Assembly (NCBI GenBank): GCA_017515635.1
Contig: JAFWFO010000061.1
Location: 1 to 64,000, forward strand
Source: Selenomonadaceae bacterium
GTDB taxonomy: Bacteria > Bacillota > Negativicutes > Selenomonadales > Selenomonadaceae
Direction of reading: 5' to 3'
DNA: 64,000 bases
Below the pieces are notes generated by a model. It was given only the letters and a program-made list of their open reading frames with translations. It was not told the DNA's origin and did no database searches. Position 1 is the stretch's first letter. Each line of letters opens with the position of its first letter. Below, piece after piece: positions 17,382 to 25,762 of the stretch. The position numbers were made by a program, and so were the translations under genes.

Positions 17382-18239
17382 ATGTCTTCGCTTGAAATAA
17401 AAAACTTCGGGATACTCGGCTATCCCGTGGTACATTCGATGTCTCCGCAAGTTTACGCGGCGGCCTTCAAAGCGGCGGGATTGAAAAATTACACTTACAT
17501 TCCGATACCGATTCAGCCTGGCAAATTAATGTTGGCGGTCGAAGGAATCAAAGGTCTGAACTTTCGTGGCGTGAACGTGACAATTCCGCACAAAACGACG
17601 ATTTTAAAATATCTGGACGCGATTGACTCGGACGCTTTGGGTATCGGCGCAGTCAACACTGTCGTCAATGATGGCGGCATGTTGACGGGCTACAACACGG
17701 ACGTTGCGGGATTTTTGGCGGCTCTCAAAGAAGCGAACTTTTTGCCGGAAGACTGCAACGCTGTGATTCTCGGCGCAGGCGGTGCGGCTCGTGCAGTTCT
17801 TTGGGGCTTGTGCAAACGCAGGGCGGAATTTATCACAATCGGCGCACGCAACCCGCAAAAGGCCGACGCTTTGGCGAAAGATTTTATGCAATACGGCAGC
17901 GTTGAGGGTCTCGATTGGAATTCCGAACAGTTCAAAGACGCCATGCGGACGGCGGATATTTTAATCAACACGACGCCGCTGGGAATGTTCCCGAACGTCG
18001 ACGACATGCCGCCCGTTGATTTGAAACTTTTGCCGGAAGGCGCGCTCGTCTACGATATTGTTTACAATCCCGCCGAAACGAAACTTTTGCGCACGGCAAA
18101 GGAACTCGGCTACCCCACACTCGACGGCATGTCGATGCTTTTGCTCCAAGGCAAAGAATCTTATCGACTTTACACGGGCAAAATCCCCGACATGAAAGTT
18201 ATGACTAAAACGCTGGAAAAACTTTTGCGCGGAAAATAA
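17382..18239 (+). CDS. aroE: Shikimate dehydrogenase
   Basis: A 285-residue NADP-dependent shikimate dehydrogenase reducing 3-dehydroshikimate in aromatic amino acid synthesis. Seen are GYPVVHSMSP (shikimate binding), NVTIPHKTTI with the catalytic lysine, GAVNTVV, the nucleotide fold GAGGAARAVLWGL and the C-terminal DGMSMLLLQG. Length is normal. ATG at 17382 follows GGAGG. aroH and aroA are also in the window but in other transcripts, so the pathway is scattered. Confidence 0.95.
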   Translation: MSSLEIKNFGILGYPVVHSMSPQVYAAAFKAAGLKNYTYIPIPIQPGKLMLAVEGIKGLNFRGVNVTIPHKTTILKYLDAIDSDALGIGAVNTVVNDGGMLTGYNTDVAGFLAALKEANFLPEDCNAVILGAGGAARAVLWGLCKRRAEFITIGARNPQKADALAKDFMQYGSVEGLDWNSEQFKDAMRTADILINTTPLGMFPNVDDMPPVDLKLLPEGALVYDIVYNPAETKLLRTAKELGYPTLDGMSMLLLQGKESYRLYTGKIPDMKVMTKTLEKLLRGK

Positions 18240-18310
18240 TTTGACGCTTCACGGACGCGGCGAGGTTGATTGCAACTTTGACCGCGCCCGAATTTTTTTG
18301 CGGAGGACAC

Positions 18311-19486
18311 ATGGAAAATTTCGACGAACAGTTAAGGAAACTGATTCACCGCGAGCGACACAATTTCGCGGGCAGTTCGTCGCGGGCGATTGTCGATCTG
18401 GTAAATTTAATTTTTGACTGCGCGATAAAAATGCGGGCAAGCGATTTGCACATTGAGCCGTTTGAAAATTCGTTGCGCGTGCGTTATCGAATTGACGGGC
18501 ATTTGCAGGAACTTCATTCGCCGTTGCCGATAACTTTGGCGGATTCGCTCACGTCACGAATAAAAATTTTGGCGCGCATGGACACGACGGCCGCATTCCT
18601 GCCGCTGGACGGCTCAATTCAATTCGACAACGTTGAAATGCGCGTGGCGTCGATGCCTTCGGACGGCGCGGACAGTTTGACGATTCGATTGCTGGACACG
18701 TCGACGAACCTGCACAACTTGAGCGAACTGGGATTCACGTCAACGAACGAAAAAATTTTTCGGCAGATGATAAATTCGGCGTCGGGCATGATAATTTTGA
18801 CGGGGCCAATGAATTCGGGCAAGTCAACGACACTTTACGCCGCGTTGCGCGAATTAAATCGGCCGTCGCGTTCGATAATGACGCTGGAAGATCCAATCGA
18901 ACAACACGTTAAAGGAATTTCTCAAGTTCAAGTCCATGAAAAAACCGGCTTGACGTTCGCGGCGGGCTTGCGGGCGATGTTGCGCATGGACTGCAACGTT
19001 TTGATGGTCGGTGAAGCTCGCGACGCTGAAACTTCCAAAATCGCGGTACGTGCGGCGTTGACGGGGCATTTACTTTTCACCACGCTCCACGCGAACGATT
19101 CTTGCAGTGCGGTTTTTCGTCTGCTGGAAATGGGCGTTGAACCTTATCTTTTGTCCGCGACATTGAACGGCGTTGTTGCTCAACGTTTGGTAAGGAAACT
19201 TTGCCCGCACTGCAAACAGATTCGCGAAGACGGAACTTTTTCGGCGGTCGGTTGTGAACATTGTCGCTCGACGGGTTACAGCGGACGGCTTGCGCTCCAT
19301 GAAATTTTTCGCGTCGATAAAAATCTGCGCAGTCTGATTTTGAACAGTCGCGACCTTGACGAAATTCGGACGGCGGCGATTGAACACGGCTTGAAAACTT
19401 TGGCGGACGATGCTCGCGAAAAAATCCGCGCAGGTTTGACGACGACTGACGAAATTCGCCGCGTCTTGGGAGAAGATTTTGTTTAA
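18311..19486 (+). CDS. GspE/PilB-type secretion ATPase, lone copy
   Basis: A 391-residue type II secretion/type IV pilus assembly ATPase. Walker A is GPMNSGKSTTLY, the Asp box region is SIMTLEDPIEQ, Walker B is LMVGEARDAETS (usual I replaced by A before RD), and the His box is GHLLFTTLHAND. A four-cysteine zinc motif lies in CPHC...CEHC near residues 320-345. The N-terminal MshE-type domain is missing, giving a short form as in competence ComGA. No inner-membrane GspF or pilin gene lies nearby in the window. ATG at 18311 has CGGAGG. Confidence 0.88.
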   Translation: MENFDEQLRKLIHRERHNFAGSSSRAIVDLVNLIFDCAIKMRASDLHIEPFENSLRVRYRIDGHLQELHSPLPITLADSLTSRIKILARMDTTAAFLPLDGSIQFDNVEMRVASMPSDGADSLTIRLLDTSTNLHNLSELGFTSTNEKIFRQMINSASGMIILTGPMNSGKSTTLYAALRELNRPSRSIMTLEDPIEQHVKGISQVQVHEKTGLTFAAGLRAMLRMDCNVLMVGEARDAETSKIAVRAALTGHLLFTTLHANDSCSAVFRLLEMGVEPYLLSATLNGVVAQRLVRKLCPHCKQIREDGTFSAVGCEHCRSTGYSGRLALHEIFRVDKNLRSLILNSRDLDEIRTAAIEHGLKTLADDAREKIRAGLTTTDEIRRVLGEDFV

Positions 19487-19503
19487 CGAAGGGAGTTTTA
19501 ATC

Positions 19504-19710
19504 ATGCTTAATTACAAAAGAAACGGTTACACACTGAAAAACCCGCCGAAAAATCCTTGCAACGCCGAAAGAATGAGAAAACTTTTGCACGAAATTGGCG
19601 AAGAAGCAAAACGCAACGGCACGTCAGAAATGACACTCGAAGAAATCAACGCCGAAATTTACGCGGCACGTCGTGAAATGGAAGCACGGGAGGCACAGTC
19701 TCGCCAATGA
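19504..19710 (+). CDS. Putative antitoxin of a PIN toxin pair
   Basis: A 68-residue charged, helical protein. The C-terminal half (TSEMTLEEINAEIYAARREM) resembles short antitoxins that wrap around PIN-domain toxins. I do not recognise a DNA-binding domain with certainty. GGGAG lies upstream of ATG 19504. The stop overlaps the PIN gene start by 4 nt (ATGA), the classic toxin-antitoxin layout, which is the main evidence for the call. Confidence 0.7.
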   Translation: MLNYKRNGYTLKNPPKNPCNAERMRKLLHEIGEEAKRNGTSEMTLEEINAEIYAARREMEAREAQSRQ

Positions 19711-20123
19711 ATTTTCATGTTGTCATTGACACGAATGTCATCATTTCCGCAATGCTCAAGCCGACTTCTATTCCCGGAAAAATTATTGATTACGTCGCAG
19801 ACGGCAAAATCATTCCACTGTTCGATAGCGAAACTTTTGCGGAATATGAAAACGTCGTCAATCGTCCTAAATTTAAATTTTCGCAAGTGCGGATTGGAGA
19901 AATTTTGCGCGGCATCATTGAACGCGGACAATTCGTTGAAGCGAAAGATTTTGAAGAGGAATTTCCCGACCCGAAAGACAAAATTTTTTATTGCGTGCTC
20001 ATGACGGCGCGGGAAGATGTCGACGCTTATCTTGTGACAGGAAATTTAAAACACTTCCCGAAAAAACTTTACATTGTGACACCGCGTGAACTACTCGACA
20101 TTTTGGAAAGCGACGGTGATTGA
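19707..20123 (+). CDS. PIN-domain toxin (putative toxin-antitoxin component)
   Basis: A 138-residue PIN-domain ribonuclease of the COG1569 type. Acidic metal ligands are seen in VVIDTNVIISAML (Asp near residue 8), FAEYENVV, the DPKDKIFY segment and AYLVTGNLKHF. Such proteins cut RNA and are held inactive by the upstream antitoxin. The gene overlaps the antitoxin by 4 nt and the next glycosyltransferase gene by 4 nt at its end, so all three may be translated from one message. Confidence 0.85.
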   Translation: MNFHVVIDTNVIISAMLKPTSIPGKIIDYVADGKIIPLFDSETFAEYENVVNRPKFKFSQVRIGEILRGIIERGQFVEAKDFEEEFPDPKDKIFYCVLMTAREDVDAYLVTGNLKHFPKKLYIVTPRELLDILESDGD

Positions 20124-20806
20124 ATTTGGACGATAAAAAAATTGCGTTCATCACCTGCACGAACAGCGATTGGTGGTATGACGAATGCCGTTTGTATTTG
20201 GAGCATTTGAAAATTCCCGACGGCATGACGGCCGAATTTTTTGCGATTCGTGACGCGAAGTCGATGACCGAAGGTTATAACCGCGCAATGAAAAATTCCG
20301 ACGCGAAGTATAAAATTTATCTGCACCATGATACTTTCGTCGTGAACAAAAATTTGATTGCCGACTTGCTGAAAATTTTTGCGGATAAGTCAATCGGCGT
20401 TGTCGGAGTTATCGGCTGTCGAAATTTACCCGAAACGGGCGTGTGGTGGGACGGCATGAGAACTTACGGCAGAGTTTTGCACGCGTGCGAACCCGAAAGC
20501 GTCGTTGATTCGCATTGCGACGAACCTGACGGCGATTATCAAGAAGTCGAGTCGGTTGACGGCTTATTTTTGGCAACGCAGTATGATTTGCCGTGGCGCG
20601 AAGATTTATTCGACGGCTGGCACATGTATGACGCCTCACTTTGCAAGGAGATGAGCCGCGCAGGTTATCGCGTGGTCGTGCCGAATCAGTCGGCGGATTT
20701 TTGGTGCATTCACTGCCCGAAAGAAAAGCCGCTTGATCCGAAATATCGCCGCTACCAAAAAATTTTCGTGCGCGAATACGGCGCGGAATTAAATCCTGAG
20801 GTGTGA
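20120..20806 (+). CDS. Glycosyltransferase-like protein (StrF family)
   Basis: A 228-residue protein matching the family with a streptomycin-StrF-like glycosyltransferase domain. It reads KIAFITCTNSDWWYDEC, then YNRAMKNSDAKYKIYLHHDTFVV with the H-x-D metal site expected of a GT-A fold, then VDGLFLATQYDLPWREDLFDGWHMYDAS. No membrane segment is seen. The start is TTG at 20120 (4-nt overlap with the PIN gene stop) or TTG at 20126, which has better spacing to GGTGAT. A methyltransferase-like gene follows after 1 nt, so the pair may modify a surface or secreted molecule. Confidence 0.75.
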   Translation: MNLDDKKIAFITCTNSDWWYDECRLYLEHLKIPDGMTAEFFAIRDAKSMTEGYNRAMKNSDAKYKIYLHHDTFVVNKNLIADLLKIFADKSIGVVGVIGCRNLPETGVWWDGMRTYGRVLHACEPESVVDSHCDEPDGDYQEVESVDGLFLATQYDLPWREDLFDGWHMYDASLCKEMSRAGYRVVVPNQSADFWCIHCPKEKPLDPKYRRYQKIFVREYGAELNPEV

Positions 20807-20807
20807 C

Positions 20808-21698
20808 GTGGAGGACATTAAACCGAGCTTGACGAATTTTATTTCCGGCGAAGATTTTTTTCAAAGAATTTTGGTTGTCGAGAGCGCGGCTTATCTTGAA
20901 CCGTTGCGCGAAAAATTTCCGACGGCTGAAATTTTTTTTGTCACCGCCAACGAAGACGACGCCGAAAAATTTCCCGACGCGAAAACTTTTCTGCTTGATT
21001 ACCGCGAAGAACGTTTGCCGTTCGACGAAGAATTTTTCGACGCGATTATCGGCGATTTGACTTTGGAAGTCGTCACGAATCCGCAGGACATTGCGGCGGG
21101 CTTTTCGACGTTCCTCAAGCAAACGGGCTGTTGGCTGACGAGTTTCCGCAACATTCGCCACTGGAAAATTTTGGAAAAATTAATGCGCGGCGCGTTCGGC
21201 GGAATTGTTTCGAGACTTTACACGCGCACGGAATTTGAGCGGCTTTTGTATGCGTCGTTTTATAAGGACGTACAACTTTTGCCGCTGAAAAAAAAATCGC
21301 CGCCCGAACTTTTGGAGCGACTGATTGATTGCGGCTTTGATAATTTCGATGACGATTTGCAGACGGAATTTTGGCTTGTCAAGGCGTGGCGGTCAATGCC
21401 GGAACTTGCGCTGTTAAAATCCATGTTCACGCCCGAAATCCGCGCAGAGTTGTCGCGAATCCTTCACCGAATCGAATACGACGTTGCGACGGCTGCCGGC
21501 GTTAAAAATTTTTGGGAGCTGTTCGACGCGGAAAATATTTTTGTCGACTACGCGGCGGCTTTTATTCGATCGGTTGTCGTTCACCGCGAAAATTTTTTTG
21601 CCAACATGAAAAAGTTTTCGTCCCGCGCAGAGCTTGACGCGATTATCGACGAATGCGAATCGCTTTACGACTTCGACACGGGCAACCGCCTGCTGTAA
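20808..21698 (+). CDS. Methyltransferase-like protein paired with a glycosyltransferase
   Basis: A 296-residue protein. The first half reads like a class I SAM-dependent fold: RILVVESAAYLEPLREKFP, then LDYREERLPFDEEFFDAIIGDLTLEVV, which resembles the acidic motif II/III of such enzymes, then a helix with the LKQTGCWLTSF loop. The glycine-rich motif I is poor, so binding of SAM is uncertain. The C-terminal 100 residues are helical and unrecognised. GTG at 20808 follows GAGGTG and sits 1 nt after the glycosyltransferase gene. It closes the plus-strand block before a shared terminator. Confidence 0.55.
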   Translation: MEDIKPSLTNFISGEDFFQRILVVESAAYLEPLREKFPTAEIFFVTANEDDAEKFPDAKTFLLDYREERLPFDEEFFDAIIGDLTLEVVTNPQDIAAGFSTFLKQTGCWLTSFRNIRHWKILEKLMRGAFGGIVSRLYTRTEFERLLYASFYKDVQLLPLKKKSPPELLERLIDCGFDNFDDDLQTEFWLVKAWRSMPELALLKSMFTPEIRAELSRILHRIEYDVATAAGVKNFWELFDAENIFVDYAAAFIRSVVVHRENFFANMKKFSSRAELDAIIDECESLYDFDTGNRLL

Positions 21699-21699
21699 C

Positions 21700-21742
21700 A
21701 AAAAATTCCTCGGCGTCGAGATGAGCACCGAGGATTTTTTTC
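21700..21742. terminator. Bidirectional terminator between convergent genes
   Basis: Stem CCTCGG (21708-21713) and CCGAGG (21728-21733), preceded by an A-run and followed by seven T, so it can stop both the plus-strand methyltransferase-like gene and the minus-strand reductase gene. Confidence 0.75.
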
Positions 21743-21757
21743 GTCGTCAATGAAATT

Positions 21758-22882
21758 TTATTTGCCGAAAGCCGCCGCGACTTTGACGAGTTCTTTGCGA
21801 ATCAAAATGTGTTGAGGACAGACTTTTTCGCACGCGCCGCATTTAATGCACTTGCTTGCGTATTCCTTGCCGTGCATTTCGACAAGCCATAAATACTGAC
21901 GATCCGACAATTTTTTCTTGCCGTAAAGCGTCAGCGCGTTCATTGCCGTGAACGAACCCGAAATGCCGATGTTGTTCGGACAAACTTTCGCGCAATAATT
22001 GCAGGTCGTGCATGGGACAATCGGAATTCCCGACAAAACTTTTCGCGCTTCGGTAACGGTTGCTTGTTCCGCGTCGCCAAGCTTTTGGAAATTTTCCATG
22101 TAAGCGACGTTGTCTTTCATCTGGTCAAGCGTGCTCATGCCGGACAAAACGGTTATCACGCCGTCGAGACTTGCCGCGAACCGAATCGCCCACGACGCCA
22201 CGGAAGTTTCGGGATTGGCGCGCTTGAAAATTTCTGCGACCTGTTCGGGAGGATTCGCCAACATGCCGCCTTTAATCGGTTCCATGATGATAATCGGCTT
22301 GCCGTGCTTGCGTGCAACTTCGTAACAGCCGCGTGACTGAATTGCGGGATTTTCCCAGTCAGCCCAGTTGATTTGCAGTTGAACGAATTCCGCTTCGGGG
22401 TGCCGCGTCAAAATTTCGTCGAGAACATCGGGCTTGTCGTGGAAGGAAAAGCCGACATGTTTAATCAAACCTTCGCGCTTCTTCTCAAAGACAAAATCCC
22501 ACATTTTGAACCGTTCAAAAAATTCCGTGCGCGTCTCGCCCAAATTGTGCAACAGGTAAAAATCAAAGTAACCTGCGCCCGTCTGCTTGAGCGACGTTTC
22601 AAATTGCGCGATTGCGTCTTCACGAGTTTTGCATTGAATCCACGCGGCATTTTTCGTCGCCAACGTGAATTTTTCACGCGGATAACGTTCGACCAACGCT
22701 TGACGAATTGCGTCCTCGCTGCCGGGATAAGCCCACGCCGTGTCAAAATACGTGAAGCCCTTCGACAAAAACAGATCAACCATTTGTTTGACTTGCTCAA
22801 TGTCAATGGTTTCGTCTTCGAGTTTGGGCAAGCGCATCAAGCCGAAGCCGAGTTTTTTAATTTCTTCGCCGAGATAACTCAC
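21758..22882 (-). CDS. Aldo/keto reductase with C-terminal 4Fe-4S domain
   Basis: A 374-residue protein. The N-terminal TIM barrel has GFGLMRLP, YFDTAWAYPGSE (catalytic Tyr), KNAAW and HVGFSFHD. The C-terminal part holds two clusters of cysteines, CTTCNYCAKVCP and CIKCGACEKVCP, each of the 4Fe-4S ferredoxin type. This fusion is common in anaerobic Firmicutes, where it probably couples ferredoxin to reduction of an unknown carbonyl. GTG at 22882 follows GGAGGAGG. It lies 56 nt after aroH on the same strand. Confidence 0.92.
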   Translation of the reverse strand: MSYLGEEIKKLGFGLMRLPKLEDETIDIEQVKQMVDLFLSKGFTYFDTAWAYPGSEDAIRQALVERYPREKFTLATKNAAWIQCKTREDAIAQFETSLKQTGAGYFDFYLLHNLGETRTEFFERFKMWDFVFEKKREGLIKHVGFSFHDKPDVLDEILTRHPEAEFVQLQINWADWENPAIQSRGCYEVARKHGKPIIIMEPIKGGMLANPPEQVAEIFKRANPETSVASWAIRFAASLDGVITVLSGMSTLDQMKDNVAYMENFQKLGDAEQATVTEARKVLSGIPIVPCTTCNYCAKVCPNNIGISGSFTAMNALTLYGKKKLSDRQYLWLVEMHGKEYASKCIKCGACEKVCPQHILIRKELVKVAAAFGK

Positions 22883-22938
22883 GTTAAAACCTCCTCCGAA
22901 AAATTTTCATACGCTTGAAAGATTTTAACAGCTGAAGT

Positions 22939-23307
22939 TCAGTCACGGTCAAGGTCGAGACGCAAATTTTTCGCGCCTTCCAAATACACGTGACGGACTT
23001 CATTTTGTTTCTTGTCAACGTCCGCCAAAATCAAAACGCGAATGCACATTGGCAACGAATTTTCTATCGCCGGCTCTCGCGTATCAAACAGCGGTATCAA
23101 ACGCAATGCGGGAAATTGTCGCACGCCGAAAGTCGGAAAACCGTCCGTCAAGTCTTCCGTCGTGGAAAAAATTATTGCGCCAACGTCTTCCGGTCTCACT
23201 TCGTTTCTCGATAAAATTTTCGTGACGAGTTCCAATGCCGCCTGCCAAATTTTTTCGCGGGAATTTTCGTCGACCGTTATTGCGCCGCGAATTCCTCGCA
23301 ATGCCAT
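22939..23307 (-). CDS. aroH: Chorismate mutase, AroH type
   Basis: A 122-residue monofunctional chorismate mutase of the Bacillus AroH class, converting chorismate to prephenate. The start MALRGIRGAITVDEN contains the conserved arginine, STTEDLTDGFP and RVLILADVD are family motifs, and HVYLEGAKNLR holds the second active-site arginine. Length is typical. ATG at 23307 has AAGGAG upstream. It lies 17 nt after the ABC-F-like gene. Confidence 0.93.
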   Translation of the reverse strand: MALRGIRGAITVDENSREKIWQAALELVTKILSRNEVRPEDVGAIIFSTTEDLTDGFPTFGVRQFPALRLIPLFDTREPAIENSLPMCIRVLILADVDKKQNEVRHVYLEGAKNLRLDLDRD

Positions 23308-23324
23308 AAAACCAACTCCTTGCC

Positions 23325-24395
23325 TTAAAGTTTGTACTTATCTTTTATCTGCAACTTAACAGTTTCGTTCGCCAAAAATTCTTCGTAAGTGGCGATTCGG
23401 TCAACTGTACCTTGCGGCGCGATGTCCATGATTCGATTCGCTATCGCCTCGACGAAAGCGCGATCTTCGTCGACGAAAACAATCGTGCCGGGGAATTCGA
23501 CCAAACTTTTTTCGAGTGCCTCAATCGTCGGCAAGTCAAGGCAAGCCGTCGGATTGTCAAGCAACAAAAAATTCGCCGTGCCGAGTTCCAACTTGTCGAG
23601 TTCAGCTTTTGCCGCCGCCGGTGAATAAACTCGCGGCATGTAGAAAACTTTCACGCCGTTGGAAAATTTTGCTTGTCCGCGCTGACAACCGCCCGTTTCG
23701 TCGCCGTCGGAGGCAATCGCCAAAGCTTTAAGCAGTTTCGATTTGCCGAGTTCATTTCGTCCGACAAACGCAACTTTTTGCCCTTGCCTGAGCGTGAAAC
23801 TCACGTCCGAAAACAGCGGTTCACCGTCGCGATTTTTTAGCAGATTTTCCGCTTGCAAAACAATCGGCACCGCGCCCGAAGGAGTTTTCGGCAAAAGTTC
23901 CGCGCAGTTTATCGTTACGGGATCGGCTTGATTCATTCCCAGCTGAATCATTCGCGAACAGGTTTGGCGCAAAAAATATCTGTCGCTACTGACAATTATC
24001 GTCGTCAATTTCGCGTGTTCGTTCAGGAAATTTATCAGCCACTCGATGCCGTCCGTTTCCAAATTTTTCGTCGGCTCGTCAAGGAGCAAAATTATTTCGT
24101 CGTCTTTGAGTCCTCGCAGTGCCCGCTTGAGTTTTTCGACCGCCGACATTTCTGCCTTGCGCAAGTCCGAAAAATCCGCGTAGACACTGCCGTTAATCGT
24201 GAGCACTTCGCCGGAAATTTCGATTCCGCCCGCCGTTGAAGGGACGCGCCCCGACATGATGTCCAAAAGCGTCGATTTGCCCGAACCTTCGCCGCCGATT
24301 ATGCCGACTTTTTCGCCACGAGAAATTTGGGCGTTGAGTCCCGAAAAAATTTCGCGCTTGCCAAGCTTGAGTTCCAGATCATTTATTCGTATCAA
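23325..24395 (-). CDS. Degenerate ABC-F-like ATPase
   Basis: A 356-residue soluble protein with two ABC domains and no membrane part, like ABC-F translation factors but much shorter than their usual 500-640 residues. Domain 1 has Walker A GGEGSGKST and Walker B LLLDEPT, but the signature is MSAVEK instead of LSGGE and the H-loop reads SSDRYFL without histidine. Domain 2 has a weak Walker A (GRNELGKSK), LLLDNPT with Asn for the catalytic Glu, no LSGG, and VDEDRAF instead of SHDR. It probably binds ATP but hydrolyses poorly or not at all. Start is TTG at 24395 after GGAG. Confidence 0.8.
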   Translation of the reverse strand: MIRINDLELKLGKREIFSGLNAQISRGEKVGIIGGEGSGKSTLLDIMSGRVPSTAGGIEISGEVLTINGSVYADFSDLRKAEMSAVEKLKRALRGLKDDEIILLLDEPTKNLETDGIEWLINFLNEHAKLTTIIVSSDRYFLRQTCSRMIQLGMNQADPVTINCAELLPKTPSGAVPIVLQAENLLKNRDGEPLFSDVSFTLRQGQKVAFVGRNELGKSKLLKALAIASDGDETGGCQRGQAKFSNGVKVFYMPRVYSPAAAKAELDKLELGTANFLLLDNPTACLDLPTIEALEKSLVEFPGTIVFVDEDRAFVEAIANRIMDIAPQGTVDRIATYEEFLANETVKLQIKDKYKL

Positions 24396-24420
24396 AATTT
24401 TTTCACTCCTTTTGTCGAAG

Positions 24421-24447
24421 GATATAACAACGCTTTGTCGCTGTCAA
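24421..24447 (-). promoter_or_regulatory. Possible promoter of the ABC-F/aroH/reductase operon
   Basis: A perfect TTGACA on the minus strand (24447-24442) with TATATC 15 nt downstream (24426-24421). The spacing is short, so the -10 assignment is uncertain. Confidence 0.4.
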
Positions 24448-24503
24448 CGTGCGTGAAAAACTTCATTGTTGCAAAAAAATTTTCTGTGTCGTAAAAATTT
24501 TTT

Positions 24504-24532
24504 TTGCCGCAATCTAAATTTTGTGGTAAAAT
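24504..24532 (+). promoter_or_regulatory. Promoter of the YitT-family gene
   Basis: TTGCCG (24504-24509), 17-nt spacer, TAAAAT (24527-24532) with TGTGG just before the -10, giving an extended -10. It argues for the start at 24565 rather than 24541. Confidence 0.65.
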
Positions 24533-24564
24533 TCCCTGTAATGAAAGGAGGGCAGACGCGCAAA

Positions 24565-25515
24565 ATGAGATTGACTTCAATCCTTGTCGAATTTAACCCG
24601 CTGAAGTATATCGGAATTTTAATCGGGTGCCTTATCGCCGCAAGTTCAATCAATTTGTTTGTCGTACCTAGCAGTTTGTTGACGGGCGGCGTCACGGGCA
24701 TTGCGATTATTTTTTATTTTTTGGCGGGCTTGCCGATAGGATTGCAAACGCTGATTTACAATGTACCGCTGTTAATCGCGTCGTACAAACTTTTGGGCAA
24801 AAAATACACGCTCGACGTTGTAATCGGCACGATAATGTTTTCGTTCGCGCTGGACGTAACAAAATTTCTTAACGGCATGTTGCCCGTTGATGAAATGATG
24901 CTTGCGTCGATTTACGGCGGAATTTTTAACGGCATCGGTTACGGCATAGTTTTTCGCATGAACGGTTCGACGGGCGGATTCGACATTCTCGGCGCGATTT
25001 TTAAAAAGTATTATTCGATGGAAATCGGCTCGGTCATCTTCGGCTTTAACTGTTTAATCGTCGCAATCGCGGGCGCGCTCTTCAGTATTCAAGGCGCAAT
25101 GTTTACGCTGATTTGCATGTACGTCACGTCGCAAATGACTAATAAAGTTATCGACGGCTTCAACCAGCGCAAGGCGATTTTGATTATCTCGGACAAAGCC
25201 AAAGACATTGCCGACGGGATTATTACCGACATCGGGCGCGGCGTCACTTTTCTCAACGGCGAAGGCGCATACACGGGCGAGCCGAAAAAAATTGTTATGG
25301 TCGTCGTGAGCATGACGCAAATTGCCAAAATAAAAATTATCGCCAACACAGTTGACAAAGGTGCGTTTATGCTGATACTTTCGGCAAGCGAAGTCATGGG
25401 ACGCGGATTTACCAGCCCGTCGCGGCAAAATGTCAAGTTCCGAAGGGGCAACGCGATTAATCCCGAAATTGAGCAACGGATTCAAGACGCTCTTGCTCGC
25501 AAAGCAGAGGACTGA
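24565..25515 (+). CDS. YitT family membrane protein
   Basis: A 316-residue YitT/DUF161 protein. Five to six membrane segments span residues about 12-185, with SSINLFVVPSSLLTGGVTG and NGSTGGFDILG as family marks. The cytoplasmic C-terminal DUF2179 domain follows (AILIISDKAKDIADGI, then GRGVTFLNGEGAYTG). Members are proposed transporters; the substrate is not established. ATG at 24565 has GGAGGG 12 nt upstream, a long spacing; ATG at 24541 would begin at about the transcription start. Confidence 0.88.
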   Translation: MRLTSILVEFNPLKYIGILIGCLIAASSINLFVVPSSLLTGGVTGIAIIFYFLAGLPIGLQTLIYNVPLLIASYKLLGKKYTLDVVIGTIMFSFALDVTKFLNGMLPVDEMMLASIYGGIFNGIGYGIVFRMNGSTGGFDILGAIFKKYYSMEIGSVIFGFNCLIVAIAGALFSIQGAMFTLICMYVTSQMTNKVIDGFNQRKAILIISDKAKDIADGIITDIGRGVTFLNGEGAYTGEPKKIVMVVVSMTQIAKIKIIANTVDKGAFMLILSASEVMGRGFTSPSRQNVKFRRGNAINPEIEQRIQDALARKAED

Positions 25516-25518
25516 ACT

Positions 25519-25576
25519 GCAATTAGGAATTAAGTTTTCCCTGACACCTGACCACTAACACCTGACACCTAAAAAA
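25519..25576. repeat. Short tandem-like intergenic repeat
   Basis: A run of 7-9-nt near-repeats of AATTAGGAATTA and TGACACCTGACC type directly after the YitT gene. Similar runs occur at 35910-35935, 52467-52500 and 54129-54162, always between genes. Confidence 0.5.
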
Positions 25577-25762
25577 ATTATCGTCAACGCGGCAGACAAA
25601 CCAATTTCAATCAAGCAACGCACAATATTGTTCCGCAACGACGAAGAAAATAAAAAAATCCACGATAAAGGAGGCGTTTACAAAAATACCTGTAGCGTTA
25701 CCATAAACAGGGAGACGGTCGCCCGACAAAAAATCTACACAGACCGAGAGAGGAAAATTTTT
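25577..25762 (+). other. Leader of the MBL-hydrolase gene with orphan ribosome-binding site
   Basis: About 190 nt without a clear gene. It contains a strong AAAGGAGG near 25670 that is not followed by ATG, GTG or TTG at useful distance, although the reading frame downstream is open into the hydrolase. No riboswitch was recognised. Confidence 0.35.

Noticed and set aside
17207..17395. 62-codon frame after the chemoreceptor gene
   Set aside because: It runs through a terminator and overlaps the aroE start; no protein-like features.
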